In this document: positions 10,910 to 21,499 of the stretch, piece by piece
Numbering within the stretch: position 1 is the stretch's first letter
How the letters are laid out: each line of letters opens with the position of its first letter
Assembly: GCA_028282295.1 (NCBI GenBank)
Contig: JANQIE010000071.1
Location: 1-64,000, forward strand
Origin: Desulfobacterales bacterium
GTDB lineage: Bacteria; Desulfobacterota; Desulfobacteria; Desulfobacterales; JANQIE01
Reading direction: 5' to 3'
DNA length: 64,000 bases
Made by a program: the position numbers and the translations under genes
The notes under the pieces: generated by a model
Seen by the model: the letters and a program-made list of their open reading frames with translations, nothing else
The model's database searches: none
Told to the model about the DNA's origin: nothing

Positions 10910-11101
10910 TCAGCCACCGCGCGTGCAGGAAACGCATCGCACGAGGCTGGCGTGGATCCGATCAAGCGTGGAACAGGAGTCGGCACATTTCGGGAATTGC
11001 TTGGCGTGGTTTTCACATTTTTTACATGGGCTTTTGACGAGGTAGCCGACTTCAAAATCGTATTTGTGTTTGAATTGATATTTACGCGTATCGTATTGCA
11101 C
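10910..11101 (-). CDS. Small Cys-rich protein (63 aa), function unknown
   Basis: KYDFEVGYLVKSPCKKCENHAKQFPKCADSCSTLDRIHASLVRCVSCTRGG: CxxC plus spaced cysteines; GTG start with CAGGA upstream. Confidence 0.5.
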   Translation of the reverse strand: MQYDTRKYQFKHKYDFEVGYLVKSPCKKCENHAKQFPKCADSCSTLDRIHASLVRCVSCTRGG

Positions 11102-11378
11102 GGGTGTTGTTCCTGGTTGCGGCCGGATGCGATTCGGGTATAAATACGTCGTTCTGCCAGCCTTGGTCGTTGATGGTAAGGGCTCTTGTCAATCACTTAA
11201 TAATGGTTAGCATAACCACTTGACGTTCACAAGCAAAACTCAATCAATGTTATCAACCCAAAACTGTAGAGCGGCGTCCCGCCGCGATCTGCATCGGTTA
11301 TTACGTTTTTAATCGGAGCGGGACGCCGCTCCTGCAATGGCATTGAGTTTTTAATTACGATTCAAAAGGGGAGAAGAG

Positions 11379-12149
11379 ATGGAGCTACACCGGAGGTTAG
11401 CGCGTCGCGCATTGGCCCGCATTGTTTTTTTCAATATGTTGACCGCCGGCTTGGCCGGTGGTGCCTGTTTTTTCGCGTTGGCTTTTTTAGGGGAGCAAAC
11501 GGCCGGCTTAAGCGCTTACCATGACACGTTTGCCGAGGTAAAAGCGATCAAGGAGTCGGTCGCGATGATGCAAGGTCAATTCTGGCGGCTGGTCGTGCCG
11601 GTCATTGTCGCGTCATTTCTCCTTCTGGGGCTGATTCAATGGGCCTTTGCCAGGGGCGGTTTCAAGAAACTGGCGACATCCGCCAAGCCTTCCACAAAAA
11701 AATCCGGGAAACCCAAAGCCACCCCCAAACCACAACCCGCCGAGAATCGCGCTGAACGCAAGAACATCGAGCGCCGCACGTTTTTACATCTTTTGGCAGT
11801 GTTGCAGCGCGAGGGCCGAATGATCGATTTTTTTACCGAAGATCTTGACGCTTATGAAGATGCACAGATCGGCGCGGCGGTTCGCAGTATTCAGCAGAGT
11901 TGCCGCAAAACCCTCAAGAAATACATTAACCCCGTGGCGGTGGTCGCGGAGCAGGAGGGGGAGACGATTTCGATTCCCAAGGGCTTTGATCCGAACGCGG
12001 TCCGCTTGACCGGCAAGGTCACTGGTGAGCCGCCCTTTGAGGGGATTGTGCGCCATTGCGGCTGGAAAGCCCGCAAATTTGAACTGCCGCGTCTGACCGC
12101 GACGGACGATCCGAGCATTATTGCCCCGGCCGAGATCGAAGTAAAATAA
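11379..12149 (+). CDS. DUF2760 domain-containing protein
   Basis: TM N-terminus; LHLLAVLQREGRMIDFFTEDLDAYEDAQIGAAVRSIQQSCRKTL; upstream of an Hsp70-like gene. Confidence 0.8.
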   Translation: MELHRRLARRALARIVFFNMLTAGLAGGACFFALAFLGEQTAGLSAYHDTFAEVKAIKESVAMMQGQFWRLVVPVIVASFLLLGLIQWAFARGGFKKLATSAKPSTKKSGKPKATPKPQPAENRAERKNIERRTFLHLLAVLQREGRMIDFFTEDLDAYEDAQIGAAVRSIQQSCRKTLKKYINPVAVVAEQEGETISIPKGFDPNAVRLTGKVTGEPPFEGIVRHCGWKARKFELPRLTATDDPSIIAPAEIEVK

Positions 12150-12159
12150 TCAAATTTAA

Positions 12160-14946
12160 ATGGGGGGAAATTTGGAACTACAGGACAAGCACTACATCAT
12201 CGGCATCGACCTGGGTACCACGAACTCGGCCCTGGCGTATGTCGATTTGAAAGCCGAAACGCAGCCGCCAAAAATCAAACTGTTCAAGATTCCCCAACTC
12301 ACCGGGCCGGGCGAATTTGCGCGCCGCTCGGTCCTGCCTTCCTTTCTCTACATTCCGGGCACCTACGACATGACCCGGGAAGCATTCGCGCATCCGTGGC
12401 CCAAGTCCGAAGACTATTTTGCCGGCGTCCTGGCCCGCGATCAGGGCGCCAAGGTGCCCGACCGTCTGGTGGCGTCGGCGAAAAGCTGGCTGTGTCATCC
12501 CAACGTCGATCATCTCGCCCGGCTGTTACCCTGGGGGAGCGACGACGAGGTCTACAAGGTGTCGCCGGTCCAGGCCACGGCCGCTTACCTGGAGCATATC
12601 AAGAAGGCCTGGAACGGTCTCCAGAAAGATGAGGATGGGCAGTTTTTGGAAAATCAGATCGTCATCATCACGGTACCGGCGTCGTTCGACGAGGTGGCCC
12701 GCGATCTGACTCTGAAGGCGGCCAATCTGGCCGGTTTGACGGATGTCATTTTACTGGAAGAGCCGCTGGCGGCGTTTTACAGTTGGCTGATCAAGCATGA
12801 AAAGAACTGGAGCGATTTTGTCCAACCGAACGAATTGATTTTGATTTGTGATGTGGGCGGCGGCACCACCGACTTTACCTTGATCTCCCTGCAGGCGGTG
12901 GCCGGCGGCAGCCCGCGTTTTGAACGGATCGCGGTGGGCAATCATCTGATTCTCGGAGGAGACAATATCGACATTGCCCTGGCGCGTCACGTCGAAGCAG
13001 GACTTAACCGCCGACAACCTTTGGGGCCTAATCGCTGGAAAGCCCTTTGCCATCAGTGTCGTCAGGCCAAGGAAGTCATTCTGGACGGTCAGGCCGATAC
13101 CCATAAGATAACCCTGGTCGGTGAAGGCAGTAAATTGATCGCCGGCACCATCTCCGCGGATCTGGATCGCGCCGCCGTGGAACGGATTGTGACGGAGCAG
13201 TTTTTTCCGCTGGTTGCACCGGATGCGCCGCCGCTGCAAAGCGAACCGGGCGACACGGCCCAGGGCGGTTTACCTTACGAAGCCCAATCCGCCGTGACGC
13301 AGCATATCGGCCGGTTTCTGGAACAGCACCGCCAGGACGTGCAAACCTTTTTGAACCGCGATGAACCGCAGCCGGATTTCATTTTGTTCAACGGCGGATC
13401 GCTGAAATCAGATCTTGTGCAGGAAAATATCCGTGCATCGATACGTAAATGGTTCGGGCAGCCTGATGCGCAAATGCCCCGCATCCTGCCGAATCCCGAA
13501 CCGGATCTGGCGGTTGCCTTGGGTGCGGCCTACTATGGTCTGGTGAAAACCGGCCGGGGGGTGCGGGTCGGCAGCGGCAGCCCGCGGTCGTATTATTTGG
13601 GCATCGAACAGGACCAAGGCCGGGACGAAGCCCGGGCGATTTGTCTGGTGGAACGGGGGCTGGATGAGGGGACGTCAATTGAATTGGAAGAAAGGGATTT
13701 TGAAGTCCTGACCAATCAGCCGGTCAGTTTCCAGCTTTTCAGCTCCAGTTTCCGGACCGGGGACCGCAGCGGAGATGTTGTGGCCGTGGATGACACCTTC
13801 AGCAGCCTGCCGCCGATTCAAACGGTGGTACAATTCGGCCGGAAGGGGACGCAAAGCCGGTTGCCGGTGCACGTTGAAGCCCAATACACCGAAATGGGGA
13901 CGCTGGGATTATGGTGTCGTTCATTGGCCAGCACCCACCGCTGGCAGTTGCAGTTTCAATTGCGCAAAATGCCGGCGGCCGGCGCACCGGTGATGGAACA
14001 GGCGGTGTTTGACGATGCCGTCCTGGACGCGGTCAAACGGACCGTTCACAAGGCATTCGATTCGCTCGACAAAGATGACCTGACCGGGTTGACCAAAACC
14101 ATTGCGCGGCAAGTGGAGATGCCCAAGGAAAAATGGCCCCTGGGGTTTGTGCGCCAACTGGCCGATCTGCTGATCGAGCTGCGCGCGGTGCGCAAACGCT
14201 CGGCCCTGCACGAAAGCCGCTGGATGAATTTAACCGGCTATTGCATGCGGCCCGGCTTCGGCGACGGCTTTGACGCCCAACGGTTGCGGCAAATCTGGAA
14301 ATTGCACGCCCAGGGCCCGGTGCATGCCAAGCAGGCCCAGGTGCGCAGTGAATGGTGGACCCTCTGGCGGCGGCTGGCCGGCGGGCTGAACCCCGGCCAG
14401 CAGCGTCAGTTTTCGCAGGAGGCCGGTTTGCTGCTGCAACCGAAAAAGGGCGATAAAGCCAAACTTCCGGCGCAGGAACAACTGGAAATCTGGATGGCCC
14501 TGGCCAACATGGAGCGGCTCTATGTCAAGGACAAAATCCGCTGGGGCCGCTATTTTCTGCAACAGATCAAACCGAAAAAATGCAAGCCCCAGCAACTCTT
14601 GTCGCTGGCCCGCCTGGGAGCACGGGAGTTGCTTTACGGTCCCGTGGACCGGGTGATTGGGCCGGATGAAGCCCAAAAGTGGCTGGATACCCTCATGACT
14701 GCGGGTTGGCGCAATCCCAAGCCGGTCGGCCTGGCCCTGGCCCAGTTGGCGCGCAAAACCGGCGACCGTATCCGTGACGTCGATCCGGCTACGGCCGAAA
14801 AAGCGCTGGCGTGGTTGCAAGGCAACGATCTGGAAGCGCCGTACGGCAAATTCATCACCGAGGTCATTCAGGTTGAAAGGCAGGAAGAAGACGCCCGTTT
14901 CGGCGAAGCGCTGCCCAGCGGGATTGTGTTGAAATCTGAAACTTGA
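12160..14946 (+). CDS. Hsp70-like chaperone family protein with long C-terminal extension
   Basis: IIGIDLGTTNSALAYVD, LICDVGGGTTDFTLISL, ILFNGGSLKSDLV actin-fold motifs; 928 aa. Confidence 0.88.
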   Translation: MGGNLELQDKHYIIGIDLGTTNSALAYVDLKAETQPPKIKLFKIPQLTGPGEFARRSVLPSFLYIPGTYDMTREAFAHPWPKSEDYFAGVLARDQGAKVPDRLVASAKSWLCHPNVDHLARLLPWGSDDEVYKVSPVQATAAYLEHIKKAWNGLQKDEDGQFLENQIVIITVPASFDEVARDLTLKAANLAGLTDVILLEEPLAAFYSWLIKHEKNWSDFVQPNELILICDVGGGTTDFTLISLQAVAGGSPRFERIAVGNHLILGGDNIDIALARHVEAGLNRRQPLGPNRWKALCHQCRQAKEVILDGQADTHKITLVGEGSKLIAGTISADLDRAAVERIVTEQFFPLVAPDAPPLQSEPGDTAQGGLPYEAQSAVTQHIGRFLEQHRQDVQTFLNRDEPQPDFILFNGGSLKSDLVQENIRASIRKWFGQPDAQMPRILPNPEPDLAVALGAAYYGLVKTGRGVRVGSGSPRSYYLGIEQDQGRDEARAICLVERGLDEGTSIELEERDFEVLTNQPVSFQLFSSSFRTGDRSGDVVAVDDTFSSLPPIQTVVQFGRKGTQSRLPVHVEAQYTEMGTLGLWCRSLASTHRWQLQFQLRKMPAAGAPVMEQAVFDDAVLDAVKRTVHKAFDSLDKDDLTGLTKTIARQVEMPKEKWPLGFVRQLADLLIELRAVRKRSALHESRWMNLTGYCMRPGFGDGFDAQRLRQIWKLHAQGPVHAKQAQVRSEWWTLWRRLAGGLNPGQQRQFSQEAGLLLQPKKGDKAKLPAQEQLEIWMALANMERLYVKDKIRWGRYFLQQIKPKKCKPQQLLSLARLGARELLYGPVDRVIGPDEAQKWLDTLMTAGWRNPKPVGLALAQLARKTGDRIRDVDPATAEKALAWLQGNDLEAPYGKFITEVIQVERQEEDARFGEALPSGIVLKSET

Positions 14947-14972
14947 AGTTCGATGAAAAGAACCGGTGAGTT

Positions 14973-15047
14973 TCGCGCAGAGGCGCAGAGTTCGCTGAGG
15001 GCGTAAAAAAATAAAAACTCTCTGCGAGTTCTGCGCCTTTGCGCGAG
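14973..15047. repeat. Imperfect inverted repeat between convergent genes
   Basis: TCGCGCAGAGGCGCAGAGTTCGC ... GCGAGTTCTGCGCCTTTGCGCGAG. Confidence 0.6.
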
Positions 15048-15096
15048 CCCCAAGTATCCAGATTTACCCCGAGTTTCAAGTTTCAAATTTCCAGTT

Positions 15097-17307
15097 TCAA
15101 GTTTCCAGGAAACAGCGGTACCGGTGCATGCGGGCCAAAGCTTTGACGGCGCGTTCGGGGGTTTCGTAAAAGATGCCTTTGTATTTGCGATCCTCGATGC
15201 GGTAGACCGTCTGGGAATGTGCGTCGGTGAGCAGGCTGACGCCGATGACCGGCTTTTCGTAGGTTTCCATTAGTTCGGTTAGCTGCTCGATCCATTGTTG
15301 TTCATGCGACGCCAAAAACGCATTGGCCTTGTCGAGAAATTCGCGGGTGTACGTCGGGTCGGCCTGGGCCACCGATTCGGTGAGGCGCTCCAGCAGGATG
15401 CGCCGTCCCAGAATGCCCAAGTTGATCACCGCGTCGCATTGGTCCCACTGCAGCAAGTTTTCGAGCACGGTCAGCGGGATGGCCGGATCGAACTCGCCCA
15501 CAATGTCGATGGGATTGGCCCGGCTCCAGTACGGCGGCAGGATTTTATCGATGGTTGTGACGATATTGTCCGCCAGCAGCGGCACATCCAGGCCGTACCG
15601 GGCGCACAGGTCCGCCGTGACCACCCCCCAGCCGCCGCCAAGGGTCATGATCGCGATCCGGTTGCCGGCGGGCAGCGGCAGGGATGAAAAGGCGGCCGAC
15701 AAATCCAACAGATCCATGGGTTGTTCAACCTTGATGATGCCGGCTTGACGGCAGACCGCCTCGAAAACCGCGGTATCGGTGCTCATGGCGCCGGTATGAC
15801 TGGCCGCGGCACGGTTGCCGGGCGTGCTTTGCCCGCCTTTGAGCAGGATGATCGGTTTTTGGGCGCTGACCCGGCGCGCGCTTTCATAGAAGCGGCGCCC
15901 GTTTTTCACACTCTCCACGTAAAGCATGACGGTGCGGGTTTGGGTATCGACTTCAAAGGCTTCCAGGTAATCCTCGATGGTGATCATGGCTTCGTTGCCG
16001 CTGCCGGCAAAGGCGCGGATGCCGATCCCCTGTTGTTCGGCAAACGCCAGTAGCTGCGTTCCCATGTTGCCGGATTGGGCCACCATGGCGGTGGAGCCGG
16101 CCAGGGGACGTACGTGGCTGCCGGTACAGTAAAGCTGCCGGTGCGGGTTGCAGATCCCCATGGTATTCGGCCCTAGGATTAGGAGTTGCTTTTGGCGGGC
16201 CAGCGCTATCAGCCGCTGTTCAAGTTTTTTGCCGGCCTCGCCGGTTTCACCAAAGCCTGAGCTGATCAGGACCATGTAGCGGATTTTTTTGGCGGCCAGG
16301 TGGGGGATCAGGTCCGTTACCCCTTGAGCCGGGACGGTGACCACCGCAAGATCGATGGTGTCGTCGATGTCGTTGACCGATTTATAAACCTTGCGCCCGG
16401 CAATGGTCCCCCCTTTGGGGTTCACCAGATAGATCGGTCCCGCAAACCCGCTGCCGGCGGTAATGGTGAACAGCATGTGACCCCATTTGCCGAATTGGCC
16501 CGAGGCGCCGACAAAAGCGATGGACCGCGGATGGAAGAGGGCGCCCAGCGCGTTTATATCGACCGAGGGCGTCGCCGAAGTCTCACCGGCAGCAGGGGGA
16601 TTCCGGACAACCAGCGCGTCGACGGCGACAACCTCGCCGGTCGGACGAACGATGAGCGGGTTGATGTCGATTTCAGCCACATCCGGTTGGGTTTCAGCGA
16701 TGTGGGCCAGTTGCCGCAGGATGTCGACCAGCGCTGTACGCCTGACAGGGGGCTCGCCGCGAAAGGCGTCCAATAGTTTTTGCGCCCGGATTTCGGCGAG
16801 CATGTTTTCAGCGTCTTTCCTGGTCAGTGGGGCCAACCGAAAGGTGACGTCGGCCAGTGCTTCGGTCAGGGTGCCGCCCAGACCAAACATGATCACCGGG
16901 CCGAACTGGGGATCGCGGAACATTCCGGCAACAAACTCCCGTTGACCGGTCAAATGCGGTTGAATCAGATAATTTTCCAATGCATTGCCGGCATCGGTTT
17001 GCAAGGCGTCGCAGGCCGTTTCGACGGCGGTTGCGTCGGGCAGGTTCAGATGCACCAGGCCACGCTCGGTTTTATGCAGCAGGGTTGCGCCGTTGGCTTT
17101 CAGGGCAACGGGAAAACCGATTTTCCGGGCCGCGGCGACTGCGCCGGTTTTGGTTGGGGCTGTGATTTCGCGAATCACCGGAATACCGAAACTATCCAGC
17201 AAGGCTTTGGAAGCTGCTTCCGACAAAGCGCCTCGGGGTGGGGTGGGCGTGGAGGGCATACTCTTCTGAACTCCTCTTTGTTCGTTTTTTAAATCGTTAT
17301 CATTCAA
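15097..17307 (-). CDS. Acetate--CoA ligase (ADP-forming)-like acyl-CoA synthetase, ATP-grasp domain N-terminal
   Basis: N-term ATP-grasp GFPVALKANGATLLHKTERGLVHLNL; CoA-binding LFHPRSIAFVGASGQFGKWGHML; ligase-CoA GGGWGVVTADLC. Confidence 0.88.
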   Translation of the reverse strand: MNDNDLKNEQRGVQKSMPSTPTPPRGALSEAASKALLDSFGIPVIREITAPTKTGAVAAARKIGFPVALKANGATLLHKTERGLVHLNLPDATAVETACDALQTDAGNALENYLIQPHLTGQREFVAGMFRDPQFGPVIMFGLGGTLTEALADVTFRLAPLTRKDAENMLAEIRAQKLLDAFRGEPPVRRTALVDILRQLAHIAETQPDVAEIDINPLIVRPTGEVVAVDALVVRNPPAAGETSATPSVDINALGALFHPRSIAFVGASGQFGKWGHMLFTITAGSGFAGPIYLVNPKGGTIAGRKVYKSVNDIDDTIDLAVVTVPAQGVTDLIPHLAAKKIRYMVLISSGFGETGEAGKKLEQRLIALARQKQLLILGPNTMGICNPHRQLYCTGSHVRPLAGSTAMVAQSGNMGTQLLAFAEQQGIGIRAFAGSGNEAMITIEDYLEAFEVDTQTRTVMLYVESVKNGRRFYESARRVSAQKPIILLKGGQSTPGNRAAASHTGAMSTDTAVFEAVCRQAGIIKVEQPMDLLDLSAAFSSLPLPAGNRIAIMTLGGGWGVVTADLCARYGLDVPLLADNIVTTIDKILPPYWSRANPIDIVGEFDPAIPLTVLENLLQWDQCDAVINLGILGRRILLERLTESVAQADPTYTREFLDKANAFLASHEQQWIEQLTELMETYEKPVIGVSLLTDAHSQTVYRIEDRKYKGIFYETPERAVKALARMHRYRCFLET

Positions 17308-17568
17308 TTGAGTTGGCCTTCGGGGTCACGCCAGAACTAACAAATCCTTTTTCCGATAGCAAGTATTGCGGATGGCAGGGTAACCGCATTTGGAAATTTA
17401 GAGCGCAAATCCAGTTAAAACAGCCCTACCCGGCGACACTATCAGCGGGTAGGGTGGGCCATGCCCACCAACTGTTGATAATGAATTTAAAAAAATCAGC
17501 CGAACAGCCGATCTACCTCATAGCCTGTTTTTCAGGACAACTGTCGAGGTGCGCCCATTGTTAAACCG

Positions 17569-20379
17569 ATGCTTGAAGAAACCCTGACACGACATAAAAA
17601 ACGATTCCAACAGTACAATTCCTTTCGTAAGGCGGTGTTTCGCCAATTGACGCCCAAGGAAAGCGATGTTGTGCTGCATCTGGTGCCATGGTTGTTGAGC
17701 GTCAATCATCCCCTTTGCCCGGGTTTCATCCCCGACCTTAAAAAACCATTCAAGATTTACGGCATTGAAAACCAGCCCGAAATCGCCAAGCGCGAGCCGG
17801 AATTCAAGCGGCGTTTCAAGATCATCGACCCCAGTCCGTTGCTGGCTTTGACCGCCCGTTTTTACATGATCCAGGGTCTGTATACCATTGGCAGTGTGGG
17901 GACGGTCAGCCAGACGCCTTTGTCTGATTGCGATATTTGGGTTTGTTACGACCAGCAGGACATCGATCAGGTCGGGTTGCTGCAATTGAATCAGAAAATC
18001 AACCTGGTGAAAGACTGGCTCGACTTGAATCTGCGCATGCCGATCTATTTTTTCCTGTCGAGTATCGATGATATCAAAAAAAATCATTTCGGCAACATGG
18101 ACAGCGAAAGCAGCGGCAGCACCCAGCGTAATATTCTCAAGGAGGAATTTTACCGCACCAGCGTGCTTATCTGCGGCAAGGTGCCGCTGTGGTGGATAGC
18201 GTGTGACGACGGCGGGCTGGAATGCTATGAGCCCGCGTTGACGGCCATCGCCAAGCAGCAATTCGACGGGCGGGACATTATCGACATGGGCAGTATTCAA
18301 GAGGTGCCACGCTATGAGTATTTCGGCAGTGCCCTCTGGCAATTGCACAAATCGCTTACCTTTCCCTTGAAGTCGATTTTCAAAATGATTTTGCTGAAGA
18401 TGCTGCTGCAAACCGCACCCCAACGGCTTATTTGCGATCGGCTGCGTGAGATGGTGCTGGTGCGGTCGAACGGCCGCGGTTTTCCCGATCCCGCGGTATT
18501 TACGATTCACAGTCTGTTTGCCTACTATGCCGGCCGGGGTGATACGGAAACGCTGAAATTTCTCAACGAGTGTTTTTATTTGCGGTGCAACAGCAAATCG
18601 AACCAACGCCAAACCATTATTAAAAACAAACTGTTTGCGCCGTTGTTAAAAAAATACGCCATTGACGCGCGCACCAAGCGTTATTTGGATCGATACGCCC
18701 AATGGGATTTTGGTGCACAAATTTCATTGGGGCACCGGCTGATTGAATTGTTGAGTCAAAGTTACGGCGACATCGCCGCGACCCATTGCGAAGAGGTTAG
18801 CGAGATCGACCAGCAGGAGGTCTCAATTTTGGGCCGCAAAATCGCCGCATGTTACAAACAGAGGCTGGACAAAATCCCGGTACTGCCCAAACCGTCGGGT
18901 GAGTTGAATCTGTCGGACCTGACGTTCAGTTTACAGGATCGCACCTGGTTTGTTTTCGTGGGTACAGATCGCAAAACACCGCTGGTATCCCACAACAATA
19001 TCATGTTTTGCATCGCCTTTATTGTTTGGAACAATCTTTTGGAGCCGGCCCGAATTCGCATGGCCCCCAATTCCTCCAGCGTCACGCTGCAGGAGATTAT
19101 CAATCTGGGCCTGAAAATGCGCGACTTTTTCGGGGTATACGATATTTCCGCCATCGAGTTTACGCATTTTCTCAAGGAAGAGCATCCGACCAAGGTCCTG
19201 GTGTCGGTCAGTTTTGAAAAATCGACCTGGGAAAAGGATATCAACGACTTTGGCGTAATTTATAAGAACAATTGGGGAGAAGGGTACGTAAAGCGGTTTA
19301 GCTCGCCGTATAAACTCGAATCCTTTTTGCGAAAATACAAGGTCGGCGGCCAACAGTTCGAGACGTCCTACTACTTGCAACGCAATTGCATGTCCTACGA
19401 AAAAATCATCGAGCGGACCAAACGGATCATCCAGGTGGGGCAGGGACGGCCGGTGCCGAATCCGGCGCAACCGCCGGCCGAGTTGCAAGAGGATCTGGAT
19501 GTACTTGTTGAACGCCGGGTGCGTCGCCTGAAAAACTATATTTCCCGCATGCCCAGTTTGTCCACCACGGCGACCAAGGTGATCGAGATTTGTAATCGTC
19601 CGACCACTTCGCCCAACGATCTGAACCGGGTGATTTCCCTCGATCCGATTTTGACCGGTCATGTGCTGCGTCTGGTCAATTCGGCGTACCACTATTTGTT
19701 CAATCGGGTCACGTCGTTGACGCGCGCCATCATTATGCTGGGGATCAACACGGTTAAAAACCTGGCCTTGAGTAAAGCCATCTTTGAAATTATCGGCGAG
19801 AAAGAATATTTCCGCGCGTTGAAAATGGATATTTTCTGGACCCATTCGATCACCGTGGGCGTGACCGCCAAATCGATCGCCGCCATCAAAGGCATCCCTC
19901 TGGCCGAGCTGGAAGAATACTTTGTGGCCGGCCTGCTGCACGATTTGGGCAAGATTCCGTTAAACAACCGCTTTCCCGATGAATACTCGCAAGCCCTGGA
20001 GTCGCGGGCAATCGACGACGGTCCCATGCACCGGGCCGAAAACTTGATCTTTGGCATTGATCACTGTATGGTGGGCAAGTTGATCGCCGAAAAGTGGCAA
20101 CTTAACGAAACCATGATGGATTCCCTCGGCTGTCACCATGATTGGCGACAGGCGGGCGAAGAGAACCAGAAACTGGTTTCGATTGTTGCCCTGGCCGATG
20201 CTTACGCCAATAGTTTCGAAAACGGTAACGCGAATACCGATCCACCTGAAAATCCCATCATGAACCGGTTACTTGATGATGTCGATATCGAATGGTCCGC
20301 CCTGCTCGAACTGCGAGGCAGTGTTGAGAAAGAAATTGAAAACGCGAAGGCATTCCTGAACAAAACCAAAAAGCGCTAA
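17569..20379 (+). CDS. Class I adenylate cyclase fused to a C-terminal HDOD domain
   Basis: GSVGTVSQTPLSDCDIWVCYD resembles the class I CyaA catalytic site; C-terminal RMPSLSTTATKVIEICNRPTTSPNDLNRVISLDPILTGHVLRLVNSAYH...VAGLLHDLGKIPL is HDOD. Confidence 0.85.
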   Translation: MLEETLTRHKKRFQQYNSFRKAVFRQLTPKESDVVLHLVPWLLSVNHPLCPGFIPDLKKPFKIYGIENQPEIAKREPEFKRRFKIIDPSPLLALTARFYMIQGLYTIGSVGTVSQTPLSDCDIWVCYDQQDIDQVGLLQLNQKINLVKDWLDLNLRMPIYFFLSSIDDIKKNHFGNMDSESSGSTQRNILKEEFYRTSVLICGKVPLWWIACDDGGLECYEPALTAIAKQQFDGRDIIDMGSIQEVPRYEYFGSALWQLHKSLTFPLKSIFKMILLKMLLQTAPQRLICDRLREMVLVRSNGRGFPDPAVFTIHSLFAYYAGRGDTETLKFLNECFYLRCNSKSNQRQTIIKNKLFAPLLKKYAIDARTKRYLDRYAQWDFGAQISLGHRLIELLSQSYGDIAATHCEEVSEIDQQEVSILGRKIAACYKQRLDKIPVLPKPSGELNLSDLTFSLQDRTWFVFVGTDRKTPLVSHNNIMFCIAFIVWNNLLEPARIRMAPNSSSVTLQEIINLGLKMRDFFGVYDISAIEFTHFLKEEHPTKVLVSVSFEKSTWEKDINDFGVIYKNNWGEGYVKRFSSPYKLESFLRKYKVGGQQFETSYYLQRNCMSYEKIIERTKRIIQVGQGRPVPNPAQPPAELQEDLDVLVERRVRRLKNYISRMPSLSTTATKVIEICNRPTTSPNDLNRVISLDPILTGHVLRLVNSAYHYLFNRVTSLTRAIIMLGINTVKNLALSKAIFEIIGEKEYFRALKMDIFWTHSITVGVTAKSIAAIKGIPLAELEEYFVAGLLHDLGKIPLNNRFPDEYSQALESRAIDDGPMHRAENLIFGIDHCMVGKLIAEKWQLNETMMDSLGCHHDWRQAGEENQKLVSIVALADAYANSFENGNANTDPPENPIMNRLLDDVDIEWSALLELRGSVEKEIENAKAFLNKTKKR

Positions 20380-20426
20380 ACGAATACTTCAATTCTGGTA
20401 TTGCCTGGTGAAAGGCCGGTAAAGAT

Positions 20427-21344
20427 ATGATCGTCAAATTCTGGGGTGTGCGAGGCTCGATTCCCTGTCCGGGGCCACAAACGGTTAAATACGGCGGCAA
20501 CACGGCCTGCATTGAATTGCGGTTTCCGGATATCGATCGGTTCGTGATCATCGATGCCGGTTCGGGAATCCGCGAATTGAGCAATCAAATCATGCGCGAA
20601 GCCAAAACCAGGGGGCCGATCCGGACCGAACTTTTTTTGACCCACACGCACTGGGACCACATCATGGGGTTCCCCTTTTTCACCCCTATATTTACCGAGG
20701 ACGCCCGTATCAAAATTTACGGGCCGGTGGCTATCGACGATAACAGTTTGGAGGAAATTCTGGGCGGCCTGCTGACCTATCGTTATTTTCCGATTCGCCA
20801 AAAGGAGCTGACGTCCCATATCGACTACATCGATCTGCAGGAAGGCCGTTACGATCTGGGCGACGGTTTGCATTTATCGGCCAAATACCTGAATCATCCG
20901 ATCCTGTGCCTCGGCTATCGTTTTTCCTACAAGGGTAAAGTCGTGACAACGGTTTATGACACCGAGCCGTTTCGCAATCTGTTCTGCACTGATCCCACCG
21001 ATCCTTCCTACGACGCGGCCATGGCCCAGGAAGGCGCCGAGGTGGCGGCCGAGGAAAACCAGCGGGTTGAGCGGTTTTTTGCCGACTCGGATCTGATTAT
21101 CCACGATGTTCAATATACCCAGGCCGAGTACGACAATTCGCGAATCGGTTGGGGCCACAGCAGTATCGACCACGCCATTGCCGCCGGTAAACGTTCCAAT
21201 GTCAAACGGCTGGCCTTGTTTCACCATGAGCCTGAACGACCGGACGCGGAGATCGACCAATTGGCCGCGATCCATTGCAGGGCCGGCGACCAGGACGACA
21301 TGGAAGTCTTTTTTGCCCGCGAAGGGATGGAAATAGAAATATAG
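20427..21344 (+). CDS. MBL-fold metallo-hydrolase
   Basis: MIVKFWGVRGSIPCPG...LFLTHTHWDHIMGFPFF...GWGHSSIDHAI. Confidence 0.88.
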   Translation: MIVKFWGVRGSIPCPGPQTVKYGGNTACIELRFPDIDRFVIIDAGSGIRELSNQIMREAKTRGPIRTELFLTHTHWDHIMGFPFFTPIFTEDARIKIYGPVAIDDNSLEEILGGLLTYRYFPIRQKELTSHIDYIDLQEGRYDLGDGLHLSAKYLNHPILCLGYRFSYKGKVVTTVYDTEPFRNLFCTDPTDPSYDAAMAQEGAEVAAEENQRVERFFADSDLIIHDVQYTQAEYDNSRIGWGHSSIDHAIAAGKRSNVKRLALFHHEPERPDAEIDQLAAIHCRAGDQDDMEVFFAREGMEIEI

Positions 21345-21499
21345 TTGCCGAGATGATGAGCCCTCACAACGTGTCAGTCAAGTGAACCTCTTCGGCTTTT
21401 TCGTAAATCGAAATCAGACCGTTTGAAATCCGGATCGGTTTGGAGTATAGATTGCGCTTTTCAATTAACTAACGGCGCAAATCAAGGGTAAGGACTTGC

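Noticed and set aside
10897-11196. 99-aa ORF overlapping the 63-aa Cys-rich ORF on the minus strand
   Set aside because: Composition looks random; the Cys-rich frame is the more plausible product.
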